In this document: positions 37,819 through 53,922 of the stretch, piece after piece
Layout: each line of letters starts with the position of its first letter
How positions within the stretch are numbered: position 1 is the stretch's first letter
Assembly (NCBI RefSeq): GCF_047496725.1
Contig: NC_132984.1
Span: 1,995,001-2,059,000 of the forward strand
Direction of reading: 5' to 3'
From: Anoplolepis gracilipes
Lineage: Eukaryota; Arthropoda; Insecta; Hymenoptera; Formicidae
Length of the DNA: 64,000 nucleotides
Program-made: the position numbers and the translations under genes
Notes under the pieces: generated by a model
Told to the model about the DNA's origin: nothing
The model's database searches: none
Seen by the model: only the letters and a program-made list of their open reading frames with translations

Positions 37819-38552
37819 AGTGGAGCGAGTCCGCGCATTCTGTTACACAATCATTTAACGCATGGAACGTTTCGCCATGCTAATTTAATTACGAGCGGCC
37901 GGGAGACTTACCCGCGCAATTAATTCCCACCGCATAATTTCATTCATTCGGCCCTTTCGCTCGTCCGTTCCCTTCGCCTTCGGTTGCAGCGCAACAAAAG
38001 CGCGCACGTGGAAATGCGGAGGCAAACAAATAAATTCGGCATTTCACAGCGAACAAATAGATAGAGAGAGAAGGAGAGAAAGATGCAGGTATCGTGTCCG
38101 ATTAAAGTGCGATGGAATACTAAATGGATGGCTAAAACCGACGAGGAATTAATATAAGAATCATTAATTGAATAATTATCAGATAATTTTGATATAAGCG
38201 GATTGGATTGCATTACGATAAAAGTACATTCGAAACTCGGAAAAACAATCAAATTCAATATATAACACTCGTAAAATATAAAAAAATTTCTTCCGACAAT
38301 TAAATTAAATTTTGCAAAATTATCTTATCTCTTGCAATATTTCAAGTTACGGTAAATTTATGGAAATGTAGAAAGTTGGGAAATTCGTATAACATTACTC
38401 TACGGTTTTAAAGTCAAATATAATATCACCGAGAAACACTATTCATAGTATAAATTATACATCTGGAAAAACTTAACATACATTAATGCGAACAAAATGG
38501 AGTGATGTATAAATCTTTCGCGATTTTAAACAATTATTATAGTTTGGAGAAG

Positions 38553-38613
<61 letters not shown>

Positions 38614-41494
38614 TCCTTTAGTATATCAAAATTGTTTAATCAACTGTTATCACTTTCGTCACATTGCGAAAAAATGCAGGGACGAGAAATGTAAATTCTG
38701 GTATATTCGTCCGTTGTATCGTTCTCTGATTAAAATTCGATTTGTCACGATTTATCTAAGCCAAAGGACGAATCGAGTGAGAATTTAGCGAGCTTTCAAC
38801 TACGCGTCCGTCGCTCGATTTTGGACTCTGTTTGTTGTTCGCGCCGCGTTGCCCACTATTTAGCGGATCGAAGCACGCCCGAGCGTGACGTTTATGTGCT
38901 CGCGATGACATTTATGAGAATCGTGCAGTTTGTACATCGCCGTACCAGTCCCGTTTTCTCCGCAATTTACCAGCTATGCTGGCCAAATAAATCGTACGTC
39001 CGCGATACCGCGGCACATGACACAATCGATAGAATCGTATCGAGCAGAAGAGAGAGACTCTCCATCTCTTTCGCGAATCGACTGACAAGGATGCTGGGGT
39101 CCCATATACACTGCCAACATTTCGTTGCAAGAGGTTTTTCGTCGAATTTGCTTTGAAAAGCCCTTTGAAATTTTAAGTCAGTGTAAAAAAAAAAAAAATC
39201 GATCGATATATAAAATATATATGTATACATATGCTTCGAAGATCGTTGTGATTTTAAAATAATTATGTGTCCCGGGGACTTTATATTGATTATCCGTTCT
39301 AGGTATTACGGCGGCTCTTTATTCGATTAAAGTGACGCGAGCATCATCGACTCGTTTCTACGAACGCTCTATAAATTCCTGTCCGTTAAGTTGATTAAAA
39401 CTATTCCAATTGATGATAGCATATATATACGTTAAATTTTCATGGTCAATACCGCAAGCTCTCAATAATTGATTGATCGAAAAAATACATAATGATGAAC
39501 ATAGAGATATTATTATATGTATAGATTACAATAGATATAAAATTTATTTTTCTTATATTTAAATAAAATTATTTTTATAAGTATTATTATTTAAGATTGT
39601 GAAATAAAAATTGAATATATATCTTACTTATCGATATTTATTTCATTTTCAAAGATCAGCGGAGAAATATTACGAACCGGTAATTAAAAATATACGAAAA
39701 GCTTGAAACAATGTTTCCAACAATCTATTTCTCGTTATTGAGAAATTAAAAAATGACGCTTTCATGTATCTATATAATGTAATTATATTAATTATATAAT
39801 ATAATATATTATATTATATATATTTATTATTATGTAATTATATATTTTATCAAATTAATAATAGAAATTAATTGTGATTTATATGATTAGAAATCATGTA
39901 ATTATGATATTAGATATCATAATGTACAATTGTGACATATATAATATATTATATATAATATTATACATATATAATTATATAATAAATTGTATTATATATA
40001 AATGCAAAAAATGTGAAATAAATAATAGTAATTAATTAATACATTGTCTATCACAATGATAATTTTTGCACTGGTCCATGCAATCACTTGCACTGCGACA
40101 CATGTGTAGTTTCTCTTTTAAAAATTAGTTTGCCGCAATTAACGGACAATTGTCGGCACAATTGTCACAATTATTGCTCGATACGAAGCGTTAGAGCGGT
40201 ATTTTTACTTAGAAAATTGCGCATCGTGCTCGCTGAAAAACGCGATCGTGTGACACGATATCGAGTTCCAATTGAGTTCGATTCGTATCCAATTTTAGTG
40301 CCAGTGTTTCATCACCGATATCTAATTTTTTCACAGTCACATTTATAGACTCGTATTTTAATGCTCGATTCGCAGAATAAGCGATCGATCGATCGTTTGG
40401 AAATAAACAATTTTCTCTCTTCACGCGCGATATTTTTACATACATCACTCTATAAATGTACATATATATATAAATATCTCGCACGTGGTTATAATCACGA
40501 CAGAGATTAAAATCAATATTATAAATTCTCCAAGTTTACAATAATTTAGACTATATTTTTGCAAACAAGTAAATAAAAAAATATTAAGAAAATAAATATT
40601 GGATACTATAAGAATATTTTAAAAGTATATTTCAGAAACAAATCACTTTCAGCTCAAGAGTTTATTCCGATCAGAATCTGTTTCCTCGAATCATAAATAA
40701 TTCACGTACCTAAAAGAATAACTTTTTTAATAACGAGAAAAAAAATTGTAAAATATAATTAAACAGTTAAATATAATTAAACAACTTAGATGAATTTATT
40801 TATTCATAAACATGATCGTAACTTACATTAATGACATAATAAATCGTTCAAAAAAAAATAAAGAACCCAAGAGTCGCATGTAATATAAATAAAAAATAAG
40901 CAGCCTTTATCTTCACATCAAGGAAAGCGTCACGTGAGAAGCACGTGCGACGTAAGTGCGAAAGCAAATTGGTTGTAGGTTGAGGTGCGTCGCGTGACAA
41001 ATTAGCGCGAAAAGGGAGGAATGGAGGGGAGAAGGGGGGGGGGGGATAATTATTCACGCGCTGTGTTTTCTCTCCTTTCCCTCCGTTGCTCGCGATAATA
41101 TTCCGCGATTAACGGATGCGTTTAAATCCCATAAACTTGACAGCTAAAACCGAAGCATGCGCGCCGATAATGCTCCGCCGCTAATTTAATCGAGCAAATC
41201 GCGCGTAAATCGATTGAATTAGCGAACGAGCTCGATCTGCCTGAATTGGCGAAATGTCCGCTGTTAAGCCTCGTCGATAGATTAACGGCAACATGTTTTA
41301 TTAAGAGCGACGAGATTCGCGCAGATTTGACCGGAATCCGAAATGTCTCAAAGAATATAACGATTTATTTTTCAAAGAAGCCAATATCGACGTCTAAAGT
41401 GAGCGAAAATTTATAGCTATTGTATAAAAATGATTAAAGCGTTGGATATTAAAAAAGATTGATAAATAAACAAGATTCATGACACATATATCGG

Positions 41495-41544
<50 letters not shown>

Positions 41545-43616
41545 AATCAGATTAATGATGTATTTTTTTATATTTTATATTTTATTTATTTATTTAAAAT
41601 AATTTTTCTGTGATTTCATTATTTTTTAATTAATTTTACATGGATTTTGCAGAAATCTGTTCAAGATTTTAATTATTCAGATATAAGATTTCAATGTATT
41701 CAGAAATGGCTACTTCAATTATGTTATTCTTTTCCAAAATATTGGAAAAATTTTGTTGATTCTTCCCTCGTTTTAACTCGCTCGCGCATTTTGTTCCATT
41801 CGCCATTCGCCTTTTTTGACCCTATTCTCCAACCATTAATGTGTCGAATCTCGCGCTGCTCGCGAGCTTTTTTTTTCCTCCCCTTTTCCCGCCCCGAAGG
41901 GCGGATTACATGGCATTTTCGCTACGAGCAATCGATAATCTCGTCCTATTGAAGAGAAAAATAGTTTCGTTCGACGAGCGTAATCTACGAACTGAGGGAG
42001 GACGGGGGAGAGAATTGGGGTGGAGAGGAAAATGGGGATAGCGATGATAGGAAATGAGTAACGAATTTCAAATATAAAAAAAAAATTGAGATGTAAAAAA
42101 AAAAATAGTGTCGAGATTTACGTCAAAAAGTAATCAAATAAGTAATTTTCGAATATTTATAAAAAAAAAAAAAAAAAAATAGAATCTATAAACTTTTATT
42201 AATGAACTATTTTCATTTAAAAGTGTATGTGTGTAATTCCCTCAATCTTTTTATAATAATTGTGTCAAACTAAAATATACATTGTGTTTTTTATGATGAC
42301 AAAGATAGATTATGTATATTAAATGATGTTTGTGTGTGTGTTTAATCTTTGATTTGTCTAATCTATGTCGATTTTATTGTTATTTGAATTGACAAGCGTG
42401 CGCACTCGCGCTTTATTTCGCTTGTCCTATTTTCCCCTTTTTTATTTCAAGAAGAATCGGCATTAAACCTATTGCTCGGTATACATTGGCAGAGTTTTAA
42501 TTAAACCCCAATGACCGCGCGCGCGTTCTCTTTCACTCGCGAAACTGATCTTCGACATCTTGATTAATTAAACTCTCCGGAGATTACATGAATGCGCAAT
42601 CCAATATTTTATCGTGAAAAGATATCAATAGCACAATGTTGACATAAAAGTGGGTCGGATGAAAATCTGAAAAGATACGAAACAGTTGGGAGAATAGAAT
42701 CGTAAAAATATATCTTTATTACTCGAATGTCGTCAAAAATATCGCGAGGCATACGCGATTTTTATTGACAATTTTATCAGTAATTACGCCTATAATTTTA
42801 TTGTCATTTTTATTATCGCGCTTAATTATTTATCGTGTTCTAACAAGTTTTCTTAACCCAAAAAGCTTATCTACAAACCGTATCTTAAATTCTGCATTAT
42901 ATAAAAAAAAAAAAAAAATGGAGATTACGCGTTCCGAAGCGTATCCGTGGCGCTTTATAACGTATAATCTCCATTTTCATAGTGGAAAAATAAGCTCGCT
43001 CGGAAAAATAAGCTCTCCTCATTTTTTCGCAATAATCTCCACCCTGGTTTTATATACCGTCCACTCTTTTTTTATACGCTTCCGAACGATGGTTCCATCC
43101 CGCTAACGCGCTATCGTGCGCGATTCCCGAGAATAAATAAACTTATTCCATCAATCTCCACCCTAAAAGGACTGTACGTCGAGAGTTGCATCCTTCCCCT
43201 CCCTTCCCTCCCCTTTCTCCCACCGCCCCATTACTTTCTCAAAGCTCAAGAGGGACGACGGTCTGGCGATAGACCGAATTACCGGCTGCTGCGAGTAGAT
43301 ACGGAATATCGACGGTCGCATTCGCTCCCCCATAAATCTTGTCTTGCCTAGAGACTACAGATAGAGATGAATTACTCGGTCCTCGGTGGCGCGCAACTAT
43401 ACGCGGCTCTATTAACGCAGATTGCATTCGAATGCAAAATCGGAATGTGGATTATAATACTTCCCCTTCCCCCTTCCCATTAAGCGTATACCGTTCGCAA
43501 TTACGATTAACGCGAATCAACATTCTTGTAAACGCAACAAAATGTCAAGTGTCAATCAGTATAATTTGTGTAATTGTGTATCGTACATCGTGTATACAAT
43601 GTAATATAAATATTGA

Positions 43617-43677
<61 letters not shown>

Positions 43678-46600
43678 TTCAATATTTATATTCAATATTT
43701 CTATATTTTATTCTAGTATTTCAGTAGATATATATATATCTATTGAAATACTAGAATAAAATATAGAAATGTTAAGAGACCGGGAGAGAGAATGTATGAT
43801 GTAATAGTAAAGAATGTAATCAAAAATATAATCTACATCACGCGATATATTATTTATTTGATGTTGCAATTAATTAATGTTTATACAAGTTTGATAGAAA
43901 AATTAACACATTACATTTCAATATATAAATCAAAACTCCACCGTTTCCTAAATAAATTATCCGTTCAATATCTTGGTATTAAAATTCATTTAATACTTTG
44001 TAATGTCGCTGGAAATTTATCTATTTCACGTTATCGTGCAATTAATTAATGTTTACACTAGTTTGATAAAAAGATTGGCACATTACGTTTTTACTTTAAT
44101 CAAAATTTCATCGTCTCCTAAATAAATTATCTGTTCAATATCTTGTTATTAAAATTCATCAAGTACTTTATAATGTCGCTTCAAATTAGGTTAATTCAGT
44201 CTTTTCAAAGTAACAATATCCAATCTTGAAGGGATTAATATAAGCTGCGCGCGCGCGTGCACTGATAATTGTTTCTGGAAATTATGCCGCTCTCGTTATC
44301 AAATGACGGCGACCAATCAACTGATGATTACGGACGTCATCGCGTGTCACGTTTTGCTGGCAATAATTCCGCTGTTGCATTATTATTCATGTCTTTGCTG
44401 CAGGATTACGGCCCGTTTAGCGTATCAATCTCGTGCTGCATGAAATGCATATATAACTTATGACCATCAATCAACAGGATTGAGTTCAATTAATGCTATT
44501 TATGTCATTGAAAAAAAAAAAAAAAAAAAAAAAACCAAAAACGTTAGTCTTATTTCATATTACAAAATTTATTTTTTTTTAAAGAAAAAAAAAACAGAGA
44601 TTGTGTCAAGCATAAATATTAAAGAAGATGTAATAAAAACGAAATTTTTAGGAACAATAATTAAAAATATACCAAATGTAACGATATTAATCGTAATAAT
44701 TTCTTCTGTCATTTCAATAATTTGAGATATTGCCTGTGAGATAAAAATTGTTTTTAATAATTTATCGTTTTAATTATTTGTAAAATTTATCCAGAGATTC
44801 CATTTAAGTTCAAAACTGTAAATACTTATTTTTCATTTAATCTGAATGTATTTGTATCATCTCTGCTCGCATATTTAATTCAAAATTTAATGAAAAATTC
44901 ATTTCAATCAACTTCCGATCGAATCGTGCTTTTCATCAAGCAATCCGATCGAGGGCTTGCTCTTGATAAATAAGGATCATCACGGTGGTTGCGCGCATGA
45001 TGAAGTAGACAGGACAAGTTTGGCAGAGGAGCTACAAATTTCTAGGGGCTGCGTAGCTCATAGCGATATCCCGGGTGCGAGGGCCCATAAACTCGCGCCA
45101 TTAATCATTTCTCCGGGTGGAGTGCATATTACCACGAGGGGTTCTCAACCGATCGGTCGGTGATGAGTTATCGATATTACGTGCGACTCCTACCAATAAC
45201 CGATACCGAGTTAGTGAACGACGAGCGGGCTTTATGATCGAAATTTGTACAGGGCTACGTCTTAACAAGACGTATGGCGCTTCGAAGGAATCTCGCGAGG
45301 ACTTTGATGAAAGTAACAACGCGAAGATGTATGATTGTTGACGCTTAACCGTGTGCGCGAGATAAAAACCAAATAATTATCTTCCCTTATGAAGCTTAAA
45401 GTTGTACTACGCAGAAAGAAAAAGATGTAAGAGAAAAATGAGGAGAACTATCTAGAGGAAATATAATTTAAAAAAGAGTAGGACATTAAACTTGAAAAGC
45501 TTTGAAATTTTAATTACATTTCATCGCTTAACTCGTACAATTAAAAATGTATTTTATTTCGTTCTTCCTTCTGGTTTTATATATAATTTATTTCCTTAAT
45601 ATTTCTCGATTCTCCGCAACGGCTTACCTTCTTAAACTTTAAAGTAATGTAAGAATTAGAAAAAATTCACCTTAATTAAATTAATTACAATACTTTTCTC
45701 TATTTTAGAATCATATTATCATCCTAGTTGTATAGAAACTTAAATTAGCACTATTATTAATTACAAAAGGTATGTACAATTAAAAAAAAATAATAATAAA
45801 CAATTCAACATTTTATCATGAGAAATTTAAAATAATTGATTCGGATTGCCACATTTTTTCTTTCGATCACTCTCGATTTATTCTATGGAAATAACGCAGA
45901 GTTGGGTTCTGCAATTTTTCTAGGACAAGTTTCCAGGAGAGGTTTATCGTTATCGACGAGAAAACAGCATTGCAGAGCTGTTGCTTGCCGAGCCGCGAAA
46001 AGGCCGGCCGTCCAGCCATGAAACGCGATTTCGTCGCTCCAACGCACAGTGGCATCCCCCCTTCTCCCTCCCTCCCTCCCTCTCACTCTTTCTCGATGAA
46101 AATCTGACAAAAAAAAATACTTATCGGTTTTCTATTGAGTCCTAGTCTACATCATTCACAGAGAATCGTGATAAAAATAAACTAAAGAAAATATCTAAAT
46201 ATCCAGCTTTAAACTTAATACGTTGTAATTTAGACACGGTAAGTATGTAATACATATTTTAAAATATGTATATATATATATATATATATGTAAGTAAACG
46301 TTTTTGTTCTCTCTACTTATTCCTTTCTATAAATTTACTTAGCATCATCAAGACTTATAACGAGGTAATTTCGTAGCATCAGAGAAGAGCGGCGAAAAAT
46401 TCCCTTGGAAAATGCAAGGTTTCTTAAGAGAAGGCGCATAAATTTCTGTGGTGACAGTAGTTGAATCAATAAATTAAACAATAGAGATAAATTAATGACG
46501 TCGACGAGTGAAATGCCCGACGGTGCCGCATCTTGTTATCGAAATACCATCGATATTCCGATGGTGGCTCATTGTCCACTAACCCGCGATGCGATTAATA

Positions 46601-46937
46601 TCAATTTATACGAGATTATCGTATTCGCCGATGCGACGCAACGCGAAAGGGGAAAAGGGGCCACGTTTTCCCATGACTGTTCCTATTTACTTGAAAATGT
46701 GAAATCGAAGATAATACATTTACTCCCTCTTGAAAATATCATCTTGCTACCGTGATGTTATTCATATTTCGCTGATTTATCGATCCACAAATTTTAAATA
46801 CGATTAATCAATTTACGTTAATCGAGCTTACCGTATTTGCCAGCGATGAAAGAGAAAATTTTCCAATAAGTATCAATTGATTCGAAACTATGGAATTGGA
46901 GAGAATGTAAAGTTGTAATCAACAAAAGGATTTAATT

Positions 46938-46979
<42 letters not shown>

Positions 46980-49247
46980 GTGTGTGTGTATGTAATACCA
47001 TAATACACGATAAATCAATATGACAATATTTCAAATTTTGCACAATGTTATAGATAAATTCTCTTTCACAAAATATAAGGTTCTCTCAATTTGAAATTTA
47101 ACATTATTTTATTAATGTTAATTATTTTATTATTTTATTAATAGTACCCTTGAAATATTAAATATAATAAAAGTAAAGATAAATGACAAAAACTCTCAAA
47201 CAATAATTAAAAATTAAATTTCTTAATTAGGAAAAAATTTTAATAGATTATTTTATTAATTAAAGCTTTAAAGCAAAAAATCTATCTAACAGATATAAAA
47301 AAATTGAAGATATTGTAATCATAAAAACAAATTTGCTTTTAATAGAAATTTGAAGTATCAAATTATTCTATTAACTAAAAGTTAAATAAATGGCGCTTGT
47401 ATCTAATTTTTATATTCTTTATCTGAATGCAAAACCAAAATTAAGAAAGAGAAAAAAAATACAGATTAGATGCAAGAAATATGAAACATTTCGAAATTCA
47501 TTTTCATTTATAATATGTAATTTTCTTCAATTGTACATTAACTGTATTAATACGATATTTATAAAAAGCACAGACAGTATTTTCGTTCAATTTACCAATA
47601 ACATTTTGCTGAACGCAATATGCGTTCCGCACAGCTACCGCAGAATCGCGCATAACTCCGAAACACGTCACACCATTTGCCACGTGTAAAAACAAAAAGC
47701 TGTTTCGAACAAAAGCAAACTGCCTGTTCAATGGGAACGTCCAGATTTTCCGTCGTGTTTTCCGCCGAAATTTCCCCGTGCACTAGATTCGTCGAATTTT
47801 TCAACCCCTTCCAGCGAGCTTGAAATGGCGAATAACTCGACCTATATATAAGGTGTCTCCAAAATCACTCTTTTTCTCCAAAAATGTAAATTTTAAAACC
47901 CGACTTATGAAGAATGACAGTTTTATTAATAATCGCCTATGAAAATATAACAAAAATATATACTATTAATAAAATATATATCGTTGAATATCTCTCTTTT
48001 TAGTACAAGAAGAAAATTAACTTCTTTATTATATTTTAAATTTTATTTTATTTTAGCACTGTAATTCTTCTTGCTTTTCAATCGTTAATATTTATTTATC
48101 ATATCGTTACTTTAAATTCCACTTTAATTGAACACATGCGCTATTATTTTATTAAATTGTATATCTCAACAGAACAATAAATTCTAAGTCAAGATACAAT
48201 CGACCAGGTATTTAAAAGTGTGTGTAAAGAGAATATATTCTTAGGTTTGTTTTAAAAAAAAATTCAACTCCAAATTTTTGATGTGCGAAACTTTGCCGTT
48301 GGTTAGGTCATCCGAGGTCACTCCGTATATCTACCCGGTTGTCCCTCCGCGACGATTCGGAATATTTTTCAAACGCCACATCGCACGACGGTCGACGGCA
48401 TTTACGCTCATAAGGTTTCATTATGTCGCACTTTCGCCAGCGCCAACACATACCTTCTGGTCCTTTCGAAAGATCGATGTCGCGCCAGACAAAATTTCTC
48501 GGACTTTTCACGCCTCTCTCTCTTCTCTCTCTCTCTCTCTCTCGTTTTTCTCCTTTTCTCGCTCTTTGCAACTGCGAAGAACAAGGTCGGAAATGCGTCA
48601 GCAGTTTTCTTCCCGCCGTTGAAGGATTGCGTAATAGAAGCGAAATGACTTGGAAAACCATTTGGATTCGTTCGCTATGATTTCACGAAAAAGTGTCAAA
48701 AAGTCGTAAGATTATCTCGTAAAGATAACGTACCAGATATCTATCTTGAGAGATTCTGAGTTTCTTTTGAAATGAAAAGGAAAAAAGATTTCTCTCCTTC
48801 TCTTTTCAAATGCAAAAAAAATTGACTGTATTAAAAATCATACCTATTGTTTCCATTTATTCTATTCTATATTCTTTAAAAGAATAATCTCCAAAAATTA
48901 TGTTATTCCATTAATCTTTATGCCATTTTGTGATTCATCTAAAAATCTATTATTACGCGCCACTAGAAATTCACTCCCTTACTAAGTTTAATTTAAATTT
49001 ATATTTCCTTTATTAATGTTGTACATTCGAAATGACTCTTTAATCCTTATCTTTTCTACAAATAGACGAACGATCGTAATTTTACGCGTTGTATGGATGA
49101 AATCTTATTTGATTATGGAAGAGATCGCCGATTGTACCGAAGGAATCACACAGCATTATCTTAACGAATTTATTCGGCGCTTAATGAGCTGACTACATTA
49201 TCCCTTTGCTCCCATCCCGGAGAATCCTTCCCCCTCCGCTCTTTCTC

Positions 49248-49318
<71 letters not shown>

Positions 49319-52300
49319 ATCTCTCTCTCTCTCTCCGCGAAAACCGCAAACATCCCGATTGCCATTATCCAGTAACCCTTGATGCCAGTGAGAGAACCTA
49401 ACTCAGTTTCACCCTCATCTCACCGCGGACGAGGCGGCCACTTAAAAATGGCGGCGCGCCATCCGGCGACCCACGAAAAAGGAAGGATCAAAGGGAGAAA
49501 GCGTGAGGGAGAAGACGCGAGGGTATCATTAGAGTAATGACGGAGCTCGAGGAGAGACCGCAGAAACAGAGGAGAAAGATACCCGCGCGAGTTTCTTGCC
49601 TCGCACGAGCTTCGTCCCCCTTTATCGTCATCGTCGTCTTCGTCATCGTCGTCGTCATTTTGCAAGAATGGATCGCTCGTAGGGAATGTTAGAAACGGAT
49701 TGAAGGAAACGTCTGATGCTTGTTATTACGTATGTATATGCATGCATTTTTTCAAAAGAGACGTACCGTGATGAATAAGACGATGATATATCATTAATTG
49801 CAACCTGGAATTAATTGATCGATAAGTTTATGGATCCTTGGAGCGAGAAGGGGTCTTCCGACGAACAGGAATTTTTGGGATTCATGAAAAACCTAAAATT
49901 TTCAATATCCAACGTTTTGCAAATCTGTGCGAAAGAATCTAGAAAGTCGATAGAGTTTAACGTCTTGAAAATCCGATGCAAGTAGAGAGAATCACGAGCG
50001 GCACGAAGACGATCTCACGACCGCAATCCCAGGGCCTGATACCTCTCCCTCCCCCTCCCCCTTGATGGAGAGAATCGCGAGAGTTCGTGCCCGTCCCCGC
50101 CCCGCCCCCCCGCCGCGACGCGAAATAATCCGTTTCTCTTTCCCCCTTCCCTATCTCCTCGATCGAAACTTCACCTGGTTGCGACTTTGTCCCGCAGTTA
50201 TTACGCGTATAATGCACCGCGTGGTGGGATTCCGCAAAAAAAAAAAAAAAAAAAAAAAAAGAAAAAGGCTAATCGACGGGCCCCGGGAAGGCGTGGCGCG
50301 ACCAAGGGGCATCCGCGTCGTCGACGGGGCCCGGCGGGCCCCTCGGTGGGGCTCCAGCGAAAACGCTTTCGCGGAACGGCGCGACTGGTCGGCGGGATGT
50401 CAATTGAAACGACGGGAACTCGGCGATTTACTTTCCTTCGTTCCTTTTGCAACCCGGCTTCGCCCGTTGCGCGTTCGACTCCAAGGAAGCCGGAGCTCTT
50501 TCAACACGCGCGTCATTCGCCCGTCAGATTCCTCTTTCCGACGTGCTCGCGCAAAAAAAAGAAAAAAAAAAAAAAAAAGAAAAAAAAACCTTGTCAGAAT
50601 GCTGCGGGAATCGTTCGCCGGACGAATCCTTAAATAATTGAGTCACGTGAATATTTTATTTATTAGTTTTGCGAAATTTTTGAAGCTAAATTAGCGTTTC
50701 CAAATCTGTCATAAAGTATTACTCTTAATGATTAATCAATTTCTCAGCCATTTTAAATGTATTAATACATACATATATCTGAATCATATAAGATTTTGCA
50801 AAATTTAAACTTTTAGCCTCAATTTGTACTTATAATACAATTAGATCTTGAAATATCAAGTTATATGTATTAAAATTCATCGATAATTAATTTCTTTCTT
50901 TTAAAATAAATCTGGGTGTTCCAATTTTAGAATATACACGTATATTCATATCTCTTACCATTTTTACATCTTGCAATTTCTAAAGTTTTCAAACCTCACA
51001 ATTAATTTCACTTTAACAGTGTACAAGAAAAAAAATATAATAAATAATATTACATTCTCTCTTTCTCTCTCGGAAAAAATTGATGTTGTAAAAATATGGC
51101 GAGAATTATATGTCCTCTTTGTAGATATTTATAATTCACAGAAGCTCCCAAGTATTTAATCTATCGTTTTATCCGAGACAAGCTGATATTTCAAACCGCT
51201 TTTAATCCGAAGGAGATTTTAATCTTTGAAACGATTTCATCAGCCGAAGAAATGCGATTCATTATCTCACGCGGATAATCCTTTTTGCGCGCGGTGAATC
51301 GAACTGCGACGTTATATCCGGCCGTAATCGCAGGAAGAAAATGTAAATACGTCTTTCTTCGTCAACCGGCGGAGAGACGATTAAAATCGAGATGGCGGCA
51401 AATTAGCAATCAGCTTGGTTCTCGCGCGACAATTTTCCTTGATTTCAAATAATTTAAGAAGATGGATGACTTAATAAGGTAGCTAAATCCACCTCGGATT
51501 ATCTGTAATCGCGTAAAATTAATTTCTAAATATTAATTTCCGATCCGAAAGAGAGTTGAATAAAATCGTTTGCATATTGTATAAACAATGGTATTTAAAA
51601 ATTCTCTGTTTCCCTTACACTTTTAATATTTCATTATTATTCTCTTTTTCTTTTTCTGAATGCTCTTTATTTTATTTAAATTTCTGTTTTACCTGCATTG
51701 CACATATATAAAGCGCGAGCTCGCAGAGAGAAGGCTGGCTCGTTGTCACATTTAAAGACGTATGGTTGCTTGCGTTTCGCAAACAGGCCGGAGAGCCGAC
51801 TCGTTTCGGTTACTGCGTCCCGTCGAATGCACGAGGTTGCAGTTTGCGTCGCGTGACTGTTTAATCATGCTACATTGTCTCCATATGGCGCGGTCATGCA
51901 ACATGCATGCAACACGCGCGTCGCTCCATTCGGCTGTCATAAACGTCACAATGTTGCCTTCGGCCGTTCGCCGTCTCTCGTATGTTATATCTACCTGCGC
52001 TATGCGCCTCGGTGCAACACGACGGCACGCATGGGGTTGTAAAGGCGGGAGTGGGGGAAGGGAGATGGACTAGAACACCGGACGTGGCCACTAATTGGAG
52101 AGACTGGTTTGTGCGGGACAATTTCGCGAAATTTCCCCGCGAGACGTATTCCCCGTTTGCTTTCGTGAGAAACGCAATAGAGAGAGAGCGCATCTGCGAC
52201 AAGCGTGATTACGCAGCCAGAATTTGGAATTATTATCGGCTTAACGACCCCTTCGATGAAACCCTTACGGTGAAACCGCGTGACTCTGACAATAGAACAT

Positions 52301-53876
52301 CGATAGCGAATTACGTGAATTTTCTACTAATATTAGTATTATTATGGCTATTATTATTATGTCACAAATATTGCAATCTACTAATTCAGGGTGTCTACTC
52401 AAATATTGTAAAAAAATTCCCTGATCTTTCAGGTATTTTTAGTCAAAATTTCAAGTAAAGAGAATATTTTAAAGATTTTTTGGTGCAATTTTCTAAAATA
52501 AATTTTTTTATCCGTATGCGTATTTTAATGCTTTTTATTCATACGAAGAAAAAAAATACAACGCCACTTAAGTTTCAAGTGCTAGATTTATAAATGTACT
52601 GCAAAAAAACTGAACAACTTCCGTTAAGAACTTTTCACGTTGATAACATTTTCATTTTTTTATAACTAAAAATTAAAATAAAAAATATATACTAAATATT
52701 CAACATTTTATTAGACGTTGAATATAAACAGAGATAAATATATATTTATAATTTACAGTATAAGAGCAAAATTATCAAAGAGAAAATATTTTTAAAATTC
52801 CCTGAGAATTCATGTTTTCATGTTTTTCCAGGGAGTATACACTCTATAATTTGCACTCTCCCGATTAAAAAATCTTTTTTTAATAAAAAGGAAAACCTCA
52901 AAAGTATACAAAAAGATAAAATAAAATAAAATAGAAATGTGTACTTTCGCATCAAAAATTTTATCCGTTCGAGAATAATGAACTTTTTTCACTTTCGATG
53001 GTCTTTGTTTATGGTATCAAGTACAAGTACGAGAAAACAGCCTCCAACCGCGTCAGGAAACCACCGGGAAGAGCTAATACTCCAGCCGTCATTCTTATTG
53101 CATTCCTGGTCGCAGCTTTGTTTTAATAACTGCGTCGCCCGACACGACACTGCTGCTTCTCGACACGCGGGTGTTAATTAAATTTAATAATCCGACCTCT
53201 TGTGCGCGTGAATCCTCGGAATTCGCGAGCTCTTGTCGTTCTCCCCGCCAAGTCCGTTTTCTCTCTCAACCCCCACTCCTCTCTTTCTCTCTCACTCTCT
53301 CTCTCTCTTGTTTCCGCTTTTCGAACGTGTGCACCCTCTCTCCGCGTTTGTAAGCTAATACGAACCCTTATCTCAACACAATGGGCGTCATCAATTCTGT
53401 CAAGAACGTAATATTTCGCAACTCGCTCTTAAGTGACACTAAAATTAATCCCAGAATGTGTGGCTCGATTCCACTGAATCAACATTTTGTAAATTTTATA
53501 AATATACGATAACGTTTTCAATTTATTCCATTTAAAATATCGTGTAAAAAATTGAATAAAAAAATAAAACTGAATAAAAATAAGTAATGAAAAATAAAGC
53601 AAATGGAAGAAATATTTCAAAATTTTTAATCTTTTATTTTATTTATAATTTTCTATATGTTTTTAATATTTATCTTTAATTTCTTTTATGGATCAAGTTA
53701 AAAGCGTTACATTTTCCCTGATAATTATATTCCCCCTTTATTCATATCGATTATTATATTTCTCTAAAAGAAAAATTAATTTCGATTTTAAACGAATCTT
53801 TTTGTTTGCATTTACATATGTCAACGTTACAATTCATTATAAGAACAGTACTACTAATATCTCATTTCATTTACTG

Positions 53877-53922
<46 letters not shown>

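Noticed and set aside
38821..39156. 111-codon plus-strand frame in the big intron
   Set aside because: No motif, no splice context and no codon pattern that stands out; overlapping minus-strand frames are equally open.
51762..52458. Overlapping 100-160 codon frames in both directions
   Set aside because: GC-rich islet without stops; the longest frame runs into the CAGGGTGT repeat, and no protein family is recognisable.
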